Shown here: positions 8,845 to 16,500 of the stretch, one piece after another
Layout: every line of letters starts with the position of its first letter
Numbering within the stretch: position 1 is the first letter of the stretch
Assembly (NCBI RefSeq): GCF_000817785.2
Contig: NZ_JTCM02000027.1
Span: 1-35,362 of the forward strand
Source of the DNA: Hassallia byssoidea VB512170
Lineage (GTDB): Bacteria > Cyanobacteriota > Cyanobacteriia > Cyanobacteriales > Nostocaceae
Direction of reading: 5' to 3'
Length of the DNA: 35,362 bases
Notes under the pieces: generated by a model
Database searches by the model: none
Told to the model about the DNA's origin: nothing
The model's input: the letters and a program-made list of their open reading frames with translations, nothing else
Program-made: the position numbers and the translations under genes

Positions 8845-9873
8845 ATGTCCCAAAAACATCAAGCTAATGAAACAACAGTTTTAGTTTTAGCTTTAACGAT
8901 CACACTCGGATTGGTGGGGTGTGTGCTTTGGTGGTTGGCTAACAACTTTCCCAATAATTCATCGTTGCAAGTCGTACAGTCAAATCGTGAAAGTAATACT
9001 TTTGCCCAAGTGCCAAACGTTCCCTCTGGATTATTTAGCTATGGGGGTAGCACTACTTGGGCATCTATCCGAAGAGAAGTTGAACCACTGATTCAAACTG
9101 CCCAACCGCAATTTCGGTTACGCTACACAGATCCCACCACAGGTGCCCCTGGTACTACTTCTGGGATCAAGATGTTGTTGAGTAACCAATTGGCTTTCTC
9201 TGAATCCTCTCGTTCAATTAAACAAGAGGAATACCAGCAGGCACAACATCTGAATATTACCTTAAAAGAAATTCCGGTGGCGATTGATGCCATTGCGATC
9301 GCAGTTAATCCCAATCTTAATATCCCTGGTTTAACCCTCGCCCAGCTAAAAGACATTTACACAGGCAAAATTACTAACTGGAAACAGGTAGGGGGTCCAG
9401 AATTAGCAATTATACCGTACTCTCGGCATCTCGAAGACGGAGGCACTATCCAATTCTTTGAGGAAAATGTCTTAGAGAAAGAAAAGTTTGCAGCAAATGT
9501 GCAGTTTATCCCCAGGACAACTCAAGCTTTACAAGAAGTGGCGAAAAATCCAGGTGGCATTTACTATGCCTCTGCCCCGGAAATAGTCGGACAATGTACT
9601 GTTAAACCCTTGCCAGTTGGTCATCAATCAGATCGTGTCATTCCACCTTACAAAGAGCCTTTCGTTTCCCTAAAACAATGTCCGCAACAGCGTAACCAAA
9701 TAAATGCAGCTGCCTTTCAAAGTGGTGAATACCCCATCACCAGACGGTTATTTGTGATTGTTAAGCAAAATGGTCAAAGCGACCAGCAAGCTGGAGAAGC
9801 CTACGTCAACTTGCTCCAGACGGCTCAAGGTAAAGAATTAATCACAAAAGCTGGATTTGTCACGATTCGCTGA
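8845..9873 (+). CDS. Membrane-anchored PstS-type phosphate/anion-binding protein
   Basis: A 342-residue protein whose first 30 residues repeat the anchor of the previous gene (NETTVLVLALTITLGLVG). A Cys in LVGC resembles a lipobox, but the following WW-rich hydrophobic stretch suggests a membrane helix. The rest is a PstS-like type-II binding domain (PBP_like_2): YGGSTTWASIRREVEP near the start, GIKMLLSNQLAFSESSR, LTLAQLKDIYTGKITNWKQVGG, SGEYPITRRLFVIVKQNGQ and a closing QGKELITKAGFVTIR. An in-frame ATG at 8812 would add 11 residues before the shared MSQK start, so 8845 is chosen. Pst permease genes are absent nearby. With the kinase and the first binding protein it forms a likely three-gene sensory unit; ligand assignment rests on family resemblance. 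Confidence 0.85.
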   Translation: MSQKHQANETTVLVLALTITLGLVGCVLWWLANNFPNNSSLQVVQSNRESNTFAQVPNVPSGLFSYGGSTTWASIRREVEPLIQTAQPQFRLRYTDPTTGAPGTTSGIKMLLSNQLAFSESSRSIKQEEYQQAQHLNITLKEIPVAIDAIAIAVNPNLNIPGLTLAQLKDIYTGKITNWKQVGGPELAIIPYSRHLEDGGTIQFFEENVLEKEKFAANVQFIPRTTQALQEVAKNPGGIYYASAPEIVGQCTVKPLPVGHQSDRVIPPYKEPFVSLKQCPQQRNQINAAAFQSGEYPITRRLFVIVKQNGQSDQQAGEAYVNLLQTAQGKELITKAGFVTIR

Positions 9874-9908
9874 TACAGCAATGCAACGCAGTGGCGATCG
9901 CGCTTTGT

Positions 9909-10214
9909 GGTAGTGGTATAAAATCTTTAATTGACGGTCAACTGACATTTGCCCAGTCTTCTCGACCAGTTGAAGCTCAAGAGTTAGCTTTCTACCAAGA
10001 ACCATTTGTAACCGCGTCATTATGTCCTAATAAACGGAACAAGCTGAACATTGAGGCTTTCCAGTCAGGAAGTTACCCGATTACTGGCAATCTGTTTGTG
10101 GTAGTCAAACAAAATGGTCAAATCAAGCAGCAAGCAGGTGTTGCTTACGCCAACTTGCTGCTGACCGAGCAGGGACAGGAACTGATTACCCAGGCTGGGT
10201 TTGTCAAAATTCGC
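9909..10214 (+). pseudogene. Internally deleted PstS-like paralogue
   Basis: The first part (GSGIKSLIDGQLTFAQSSRP) matches GIKMLLSNQLAFSESSR of the preceding gene. The sequence then jumps to EPFVTASLCPNKRNKLN and follows the last 75 residues of that protein to AGFVKIR. Roughly the central 130 residues and the N-terminal anchor are missing, and no own stop follows the homology: the frame runs on to 10316 as antisense of the neighbouring regulator gene. A GTG at 9891 could start it but lies in a HIP1 site. It is best read as a decayed tandem duplicate. A short secreted product cannot be excluded, but there is no export signal. Confidence 0.75.
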
Positions 10215-10250
10215 TCTCCCCCAGCTGGTAGTAGGCGCTCTTGGTGCGCT

Positions 10251-11009
10251 TTAGCCGACTCTATTAATAGACTCTGCTGGCAAGCAAATGAGATTATCCC
10301 CTTGGGTGAGGATTAAACCGCGCTGACGCAACTTACCCATCAAGCGGGTGACGGTGACACGAGTCGAACCGATCGCGCTGCCAATTTGGGCATGGGTGAG
10401 GGGGAACGGCAGACAATAGCCGCGAATTACATCGGGGTCTGTTTCGCTCATTGACGGCTCACCATATTCCTCAATCAATAATGTGAGGAATCCTAAAAGT
10501 CGATCAATTGTGCGTCGTTGTCCCAAGGCACTCAGCCACAGCAGCTTGCGCTGGTGCTGATACCTAAAGGCATCCATAACTTCGCGGCGGAAATGGGGCC
10601 AGTTGTCTAGGTCGTGCCAGTACATCCAAAGCACGGCAGTTTGGTCAACATGGGCGTAGGACTGGAGTGTAAATGGTGATTGGGCAACAATTTCAAATGG
10701 CTGTCCTGCCCCGACAAAACCCAAGAAAGCTTCTTCAGGGGTTCTGTTGATTCGTCGAGACGTTAGCTGACTTGCAGTCGCGCTAACCTGGGCGGTGCCT
10801 ACCATGCGGATCGCACCCCTTTGCACCAAATATAGCAATCCAGGTCTAGCTGGAATGCGCTCATCTTTGCTAAAGGTACGGCAGCGATAGTGTTCTTGAG
10901 CCCAATCAATAATTCGTTGCCAAGTCAGAAAAGGGCGTGATGCCTCAGAAAAGGAGGATGGAGATTGCATAGGTAACAAAGAGCGTTCGGCTGAAGACAA
11001 AGACGTCAT
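10251..11009 (-). CDS. devH: Crp/Fnr-family regulator, DevH-like
   Basis: A 252-residue Crp-family transcription factor. The N-terminal sensor region, about 40-150, is a degenerate cyclic-nucleotide-binding fold. The long helix is at about 150-185, and the C-terminal helix-turn-helix LTHAQIGSAIGSTRVTVTR is nearly the NtcA recognition motif, so NtcA-like DNA sites are expected. It resembles DevH, needed in Anabaena for heterocyst envelope glycolipid formation. As I recall, devH adjoins pacR there, and here both lie within 6 kb with an accessory block between. The NtcA-type site upstream (11136-11149) agrees with nitrogen control. ATG 11009 is chosen over a TTG at 11021; an ATG at 10970 is also possible. 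Its 3' end overlaps the read-through tail of the PstS-like pseudogene. Confidence 0.82.
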   Translation of the reverse strand: MTSLSSAERSLLPMQSPSSFSEASRPFLTWQRIIDWAQEHYRCRTFSKDERIPARPGLLYLVQRGAIRMVGTAQVSATASQLTSRRINRTPEEAFLGFVGAGQPFEIVAQSPFTLQSYAHVDQTAVLWMYWHDLDNWPHFRREVMDAFRYQHQRKLLWLSALGQRRTIDRLLGFLTLLIEEYGEPSMSETDPDVIRGYCLPFPLTHAQIGSAIGSTRVTVTRLMGKLRQRGLILTQGDNLICLPAESINRVG

Positions 11010-11135
11010 AAAAAGGTGCAAGGAGTGTCTTTGCGTTGGTGATGTAGGCTTAACGCCTAACAGCGCCAGCCATCTTTAAGGATAGAAAGCAATTTGCTCT
11101 CTACACTTTTGTTATAACTTTACTGTACTATGATG

Positions 11136-11149
11136 GTAGTAAAGTTTAC
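11136..11149. promoter_or_regulatory. NtcA-type binding site GTA-N8-TAC
   Basis: GTAGTAAAGTTTAC matches the palindromic NtcA consensus GTA-N8-TAC exactly. It lies about 127 bp before the devH-like ATG and about 120 bp before the DALR-protein start on the other strand. Read toward devH, TATAAC-like sequence lies about 20-24 bases downstream, close to but not exactly the usual spacing to a TAN3T -10 box. Class-II activation of devH in nitrogen-starved cells is plausible. Confidence 0.55.
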
Positions 11150-11269
11150 TTACTATTAATCAAATTTTGCACAATTCTCATTTTTCTCTATCTAAATTAA
11201 AGTTCTGTCTAAAGATAGATGACATTATAGCAATAATCTGAAGGGTTAAGGGTTAAATGGTAGTCATCT

Positions 11270-12331
11270 GTGCATAAAAAGCTACAAGTAAGTAATAATA
11301 CAGCAATTAAACAGTTAATTTACAGTCATCTGCTATCAGCATTGAGTATTTATACTAATACAGACAGCATACTTAGTAGAGAGAATCATAAAATTCCTCT
11401 ATATAAAAGTAGAGATATTAATAGAATTTTATATATATCCGGGGTGGCTTTACAGCTGTCAAAATCTCAGAATCGTAACGCAATTGAGATTGCTTGTGCG
11501 ATCGCCTCTCATTTATCAGCGAATTGTGGCGACGAATTTATCATCGAAATTGTTCCCCCAGGTTACATTCATTTCGTCTTAACCGATCCTATTTTAGCTG
11601 CTTGGTTGCAGCGGCTGGTTGAGGGGAGGTGGGGAGAGGGGGAGAGGGGGAGAGGGGGAGATGGTGAGTCCAGCGCCGTGCGCGGGTTCCCCGCGTTGAG
11701 GAGCCAGTGCGTTGCGGGGGTTCCCAAGGCAGCTTTTGGGGGGAAGCTTCCCCCCAAAACGTGCCGCCCCGTTGTAGCACCTGGCGTGCGACTGGCGAAC
11801 CCGGAGGGGGAGAGGGGGGGACAAGGAGAGGGGGGGATGGGGGAAAGGGGGGGACAAGGAGAAACCTTAATCGAAAATTCTTCACATTTATTTGCAGTTC
11901 AATACGCTCATGCTCGCTGCTGCTCGCTGATGCGGCTGGCTGAACAAGAGGGGTTGATTCAACTTAATGAACCAAATACTAGTTCAGGTATGTTCTGTGT
12001 AATTTCTCCTTCTTCGATAGCTTGGCTCAACTGCGATCGCAAACTTCGCTCTTGTCATTCTGCTTCTTTTCGGCTAATTTCTCAGTTAGTACAAGTGGTA
12101 GATGATTTAGAATGTCCCGATCAAGCTGGTTCGGTTAACTGGGAAAAAGCAGCGATCAATTTGAGCCAAGCTTTTGAAGTTTTCTGGTGCAACTGTAGAA
12201 TTTGGGGTGAGGTGAAAATTACCTCACCAGAGCTTTCTCAAGCCAGATTAGGATTAGTTATAGCTACTCAGTCTGTATTAAGGTTTTTGTTAGAAGAAAA
12301 ATTAGCCATCTTTGCTTTAGTTGAATTATGA
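11270..12331 (+). CDS. DALR anticodon-binding-domain protein, catalytic core absent, with repeat insertion
   Basis: A 353-residue protein. The first ~115 residues recall the N-terminal (Add-1-like) part of arginyl-tRNA synthetase: IEIACAIASHLS, then a segment ending VLTDPILAAWLQ. The C-terminal ~140 residues resemble a DALR anticodon-binding domain: HLFAVQYAHARCCSLMRLA, LISQLVQVVDDL and the final RLGLVIATQSVLRFL. HIGH and KMSKS catalytic motifs are absent, so it cannot charge tRNA; it may bind tRNAArg or act as a regulatory relic. Residues about 118-198 are a low-complexity Gly/Glu/Arg-rich and Pro-rich segment made by an in-frame insertion of repeat DNA (11621-11863), which a DALR protein would not need. 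The start is GTG; I see no better ATG. Function is unknown. Confidence 0.72.
   Translation: MHKKLQVSNNTAIKQLIYSHLLSALSIYTNTDSILSRENHKIPLYKSRDINRILYISGVALQLSKSQNRNAIEIACAIASHLSANCGDEFIIEIVPPGYIHFVLTDPILAAWLQRLVEGRWGEGERGRGGDGESSAVRGFPALRSQCVAGVPKAAFGGKLPPKTCRPVVAPGVRLANPEGERGGQGEGGMGERGGQGETLIENSSHLFAVQYAHARCCSLMRLAEQEGLIQLNEPNTSSGMFCVISPSSIAWLNCDRKLRSCHSASFRLISQLVQVVDDLECPDQAGSVNWEKAAINLSQAFEVFWCNCRIWGEVKITSPELSQARLGLVIATQSVLRFLLEEKLAIFALVEL
11621..11863. repeat. Composite repeat inserted in frame in the DALR gene
   Basis: Two purine-rich ggggagag/gggacaagg arrays flank a GC-rich palindromic core (about 11671-11805) containing paired runs such as ttttgggggg / ccccccaaaa at 11735-11760. The core cagcgccgtg-cgggtt-cccgc-ttgag (11671-11700) recurs at 14332-14360 inside another gene, marking a dispersed element. 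Frame is kept through about 240 bases. Confidence 0.75.
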
Positions 12332-12367
12332 GTATAAAGACAAAATTAAAAAGTTTTGTAACAGATA

Positions 12368-12396
12368 TTGACTATTAGAATATCTCAGGCTATATT
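12368..12396 (+). promoter_or_regulatory. Sigma-70-type promoter of candidate small RNA
   Basis: TTGACT (12368-12373), then exactly 17 bases, then TATATT (12391-12396). Initiation would be expected near 12402-12404. No protein start follows; a terminator hairpin lies within 75 bases. Confidence 0.6.
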
Positions 12397-12402
12397 ATCT
12401 GG

Positions 12403-12474
12403 TGTGTGAGGAGCGAACCAGCAAGGGCACCGAGACGAAACACGGCCAGTCGTCGGTGTCCTTTCTGATTTTTT
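12403..12474 (+). ncRNA. Candidate small RNA, about 72 nt, complementary to the Yfr1 motif
   Basis: The stretch has its own promoter-like boxes and ends in a strong stem plus a T-run, with no reading frame, as expected for a small RNA. Its 5' part reads gtgtgaggagc (12405-12415), complementary at 10 of 11 positions to the conserved Yfr1 core ACUCCUCACAC. The long loop contains gaaaca, which recalls the GGAAACA motif that I remember for the Yfr2 family. It could therefore be a Yfr2-type RNA or a partner or sponge of Yfr1. Family assignment is from memory and unproven. Confidence 0.5.
12423..12474 (+). terminator. Rho-independent terminator
   Basis: The segments aagggcaccgagacga (12423-12438) and tcgtcggtgtcctt (12450-12463) form about 14 pairs with one small bulge and one G-U. 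T6 follows at 12469-12474. It ends the candidate small RNA and may also stop read-through from the DALR gene. Confidence 0.75.
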
Positions 12475-12518
12475 GGTTAGTTATTCGTTACTAATAATTA
12501 ATAACGAATAACTAACGT

Positions 12519-13367
12519 TTACAGCAAAAACTTTTCAATTGCTGTGGCAGCTCCATCTTGTTCGACGCTAGGAGCTACCCAAGTCGCGATCGCTTGAACT
12601 TCTGCTGGTGCATTGCCCATCGCTACACCAATACCAGCGTACTCTAGCATTTCCAAATCATTGAAGTTATCGCCAATAGTCATGACGTTAGTTCTTTGTA
12701 ATCCGAGCATTTCTTCAGCTAGGTAACGTACAGCAGTTCCTTTATTGACTAAAGGATTAGTCGCTTCAAAAAAAGTCGCCACAGATGTAGTGAGATACAA
12801 TTCAGCGGGGGTGTAAAGCGATCGCAAATTCCCCAGCAAATCTTTGATAATATCTATGTCATCGCACAAAGCTAAAATCTTTGTCGGTTCATTGCTTAAA
12901 GAAGAACGCAAGTCACCCACAACTATCGGGACAATACCAGAACGTTCGGCATAAATTTCAGTTTCTCTTGTTAATTCGCGCACATACAATTCATCGTTGA
13001 TGTAGAAGTGAACAGATAAAAGCGATCGCAGTTCTGGTTGTTCAAAATAATCTAGTAGTTTTTCTGCCATTTCTCTAGAAACAGTTAAATGGCGATGAAT
13101 TTTTTGCGTAATTGGATCTTGAATCCAGGCTCCTTGATAAGCTAATAATGGCAGGGTAGAGTTAAGTTGTTGGTGGAAACGCAAGGCAGAACGATACATT
13201 CTACCAGTAGCGATCGCTACTTTGATTTTCTTTGCTTTGACAGCTGCGATCGCTTGAAGAACTTTTGAGGTGAGGTTGTTAGATTCGCCGGCGATCGTAC
13301 CATCAATATCTACAACTAGTAGTTTAATGTCTGTTGCCGCTGAGTTAGTGGCAGATGCTTTATGCAT
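12519..13367 (-). CDS. HAD-superfamily phosphatase, Cof type
   Basis: A 282-residue soluble hydrolase. Motif I is LLVVDIDGTI (nucleophile Asp and acid Asp near residues 20-22), motif II is VAIATGRM, and motif III/IV includes the NKGTAVRYLAEEMLG lysine and MTIGDNFNDLEMLEYAG. A C2-type cap lies between about 85 and 190. These features place it in the Cof/YbiV-like subgroup, which dephosphorylates sugar phosphates, pyridoxal phosphate or FMN; the actual substrate cannot be read from sequence. ATG 13367 is preferred to a GTG at 13391 because MHKASATN leads directly into the family core. It is convergent with the small-RNA/DALR region and stands alone. Confidence 0.88.
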   Translation of the reverse strand: MHKASATNSAATDIKLLVVDIDGTIAGESNNLTSKVLQAIAAVKAKKIKVAIATGRMYRSALRFHQQLNSTLPLLAYQGAWIQDPITQKIHRHLTVSREMAEKLLDYFEQPELRSLLSVHFYINDELYVRELTRETEIYAERSGIVPIVVGDLRSSLSNEPTKILALCDDIDIIKDLLGNLRSLYTPAELYLTTSVATFFEATNPLVNKGTAVRYLAEEMLGLQRTNVMTIGDNFNDLEMLEYAGIGVAMGNAPAEVQAIATWVAPSVEQDGAATAIEKFLL

Positions 13368-13560
13368 AAATTTCCTAAGTTTTGAAGTCACAGTTAGAGA
13401 TTAGCAGGAGACTTGATAATTATTAACAAACGTCGCGAATCCTCAGATGAGGCAAACTCGTTTCCAAATGAGAATTGGTGTGTAAATATTTTGACGTTGG
13501 TTTGAAATTTATTCGCGCATCAGGGAATACTAAATCCGGAAGCCTCAACGATTAAATAAC

Positions 13561-16500
13561 ATGGCTAACATAAGAGTGAGTATTCCCGGATATCAAGTCA
13601 GTGAAGAACTGTACAACGGTTCTAGAACCGTAGTTTATCGGGGATATCGAGAAACTGACTTTTTACCAGTGGTGATTAAACTGCTGAAAAATCCTTATCC
13701 CAGTTTCAGCGAACTGGTGCAGTTTCGCAATCAGTATACCATTGCCAAAAATCTCAACTCACCCCTAATCATCCAAACTTACAGCTTAGAACCCTACCAA
13801 AATGGCTATATGTTAGTGATGGAAGACTTTGGGGGGATTTCTCTAAAAGAATGGGGAGTGGGGAGTGGGGAGTGGGGAGTGGGGGGAACTCTAGAATCTC
13901 TAATGGAGTTTTTGCAGATAGCGATCGCCCTTTCTAATACTTTAGATATTCTCTACCGATCGCGCATTATTCATAAAGATATTAAACCGAGCAATATTTT
14001 AATTAATCCTCTAACCAAACAAGTTAAATTAATTGACTTTAGTATTGCATCTCTGCTGCCAAGAGAAACTCAAACCCTAATTAGTCCAAATGTGTTAGAA
14101 GGGACACTCGCTTATATTTCTCCAGAACAAACGGGAAGGATGAATCGGGGGATTGACTACCGTACTGATTTTTATTCTCTTGGTGTCACTTTGTACGAAT
14201 TATTGACGGGAGAATTACCATTTACGTCAAACGACCCGATGGAGTTGGTACATTGTCATATTGCAAAACTTCCGCCATCCCTTCGGGAAGTCAAAAGTCA
14301 AAAGTCAAAAGGAGCCAGTGTGTTGGGGAGACAGCGCCGTGGGCGGGTTTCCCGACTTGAGGCGACTGTCGTCGGCTCTGCCGACTTGAAGCAACTGGCG
14401 TTCAAAAGTGAAGAGATTCCGCAAGTGTTGTCAGATATTGTCAGAAAATTGATGGCTAAAAATGCTGAAGACCGCTATCAGAGTGCATTCGGGCTAAAAT
14501 TTGATTTAGAAACTTGTTTGTATCAACTTAAAGAAACAGGTATTATAGAGAGTTTCCCAATTGCACAACGGGATGTGTGCGATCGCTTTATTATCCCCGA
14601 CAAACTTTATGGACGAGAAACAGAAGTAGAAATTCTACTCCAAGCATTTGAAAGAGTTAGCCAGGGTGCAACACAAATGATGCTGGTAGCTGGTTTTTCG
14701 GGTATTGGTAAAACTGCGGTTGTAAACGTTGTTCATAAACCGATTGTCAAACAACGCGGTTATTTTATTAAAGGTAAGTATGACCAATTTCAACGAAATA
14801 TTCCCTTGAGTGCATTTGTGCAAGCATTCCGGGATTTAATCGGGCAATTGTTAACAGAAAACGATGCACAAATCCAGCAATGGAAAAGCAAGATTTTATC
14901 AGCTGTAGGTGAAAACGGACAGGTAATTATTGAAGTCATCCCGGAATTATCAAGAATTATTGGTATCCAACCACCTGTTCTGGAATTATCAGGAACTGCG
15001 GCAGAAAATAGATTTAATTTATTATTCCAAAAGTTTACCCAAGTCTTTACCAGCTTAGAACATCCATTAGTGATGTTTCTAGATGATTTGCAATGGGCAG
15101 ATTCGGCATCGCTGAAGTTAATGCAGTTATTAATGGCTGATACAAATCATCTTTTATTAATTGGTGCCTATCGTGATAACGAAATCAAACCAGCACATCC
15201 TTTGATGTTGACTTTGAGTGATATCCAAAAAACAGCAACCACGATTAATACGATTACTTTAGCACCACTGAGTCAAAGACAAGTAAATCAATTAGTTGCT
15301 GACACACTTAAATCGACTGAAAATTTAGCCTTGCCTCTTTCTCAACTTGTATCTCATAAAACTCAAGGTAATCCGTTTTTCGCTACACAGTTTCTCAAAG
15401 CATTACATCAAGATGGATTAATTGAATTTAACTTCTCATCAGGGTGTTGGCAATGTGATATCACGCAAATAAATCAGCGATCGCTCACAAATGATGTTGT
15501 AGAATTCATGGCATTGCAATTACAAAAGTTGCCAGAATCAACTCAAGGTGTTTTAAAATTAGCTGCGTGTATCGGGAATCAGTTTGATTTAGAAACATTA
15601 GCGATTGTTTCTAAACAATCAAAAATAGAAACGGCTGCTTGTTTGTGGAGTGCCTTACAGGACGATTTGATTTTACCCCAAAGTGAGGTTTATAAGTTTT
15701 TTGTTGGGTCAGAAAATCAAGCTGTTACTCAAGAAAATTCGGAAATTATTGGATATAAATTTCTGCACGATCGCGTCCAACAAGCAGCTTATTCCTTGAT
15801 ACCAGAAGCTCAAAAACAAAAGACACATTTGAGGATTGGTCAATTGTTATTGCAAGAATTATCCCAGCAGGAACAACAAGAACGGATTTTTGACCTAGTA
15901 AACCAACTGAATCTGGGACAAGCTGCGATCGCCATCGATGAGCAGAAAAAACAACTGGCTGGCTTAAACCTGCAAGCAGGACAAAAAGCAAAACTCTCGG
16001 CAGCTTATCAAGCATCCCAGAGCTATTATACAACTGGGATTGATTTATTACCCGCAACCGCTTGGCAGACTGACTATGAATTAATGTACAGTTTGCACCG
16101 ATATGGCTCAGAAGCAGCTTATCTGTGTGGTAATTTTGACCAAGCCGAAGTCCTTTATGGGGAAGCACTTAGCCATGCTCAAACACCCCTAGACAAAGCG
16201 GTGATTTATCGCGTGCAGATGACTCAATATCAGCTTCAGGGACGCAATGCAGAAGCGATCGCCATTCAACGTCAGAGTTTACAATTACTTGGCTGGGAAA
16301 TGCCCGCACAAGAACTGATTCAACAAAGTCTGGACGAAGAAATTGCCATAGTTAACAGATTTTTAGAACAGCAGACTGTTGAATCCATTCTCAATTTTCC
16401 CAAAATGTCAGATGCCAATATTGCAGAAATGTTGCGAATTTTACAAATTCTCTTTTATGCTGCATGGCTTGATGGTCAATCGACTTTAGCATTGCTTGCA

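Noticed and set aside
10215-10316. C-terminal extension of the short PstS-like frame
   Set aside because: This part is antisense to the end of the devH-like gene and has no similarity to binding proteins.
12400-12480. Yfr1 itself on the minus strand (CTCCTCACAC reads correctly there)
   Set aside because: On that strand no terminator T-run follows the motif, whereas promoter and terminator both point to a plus-strand RNA.
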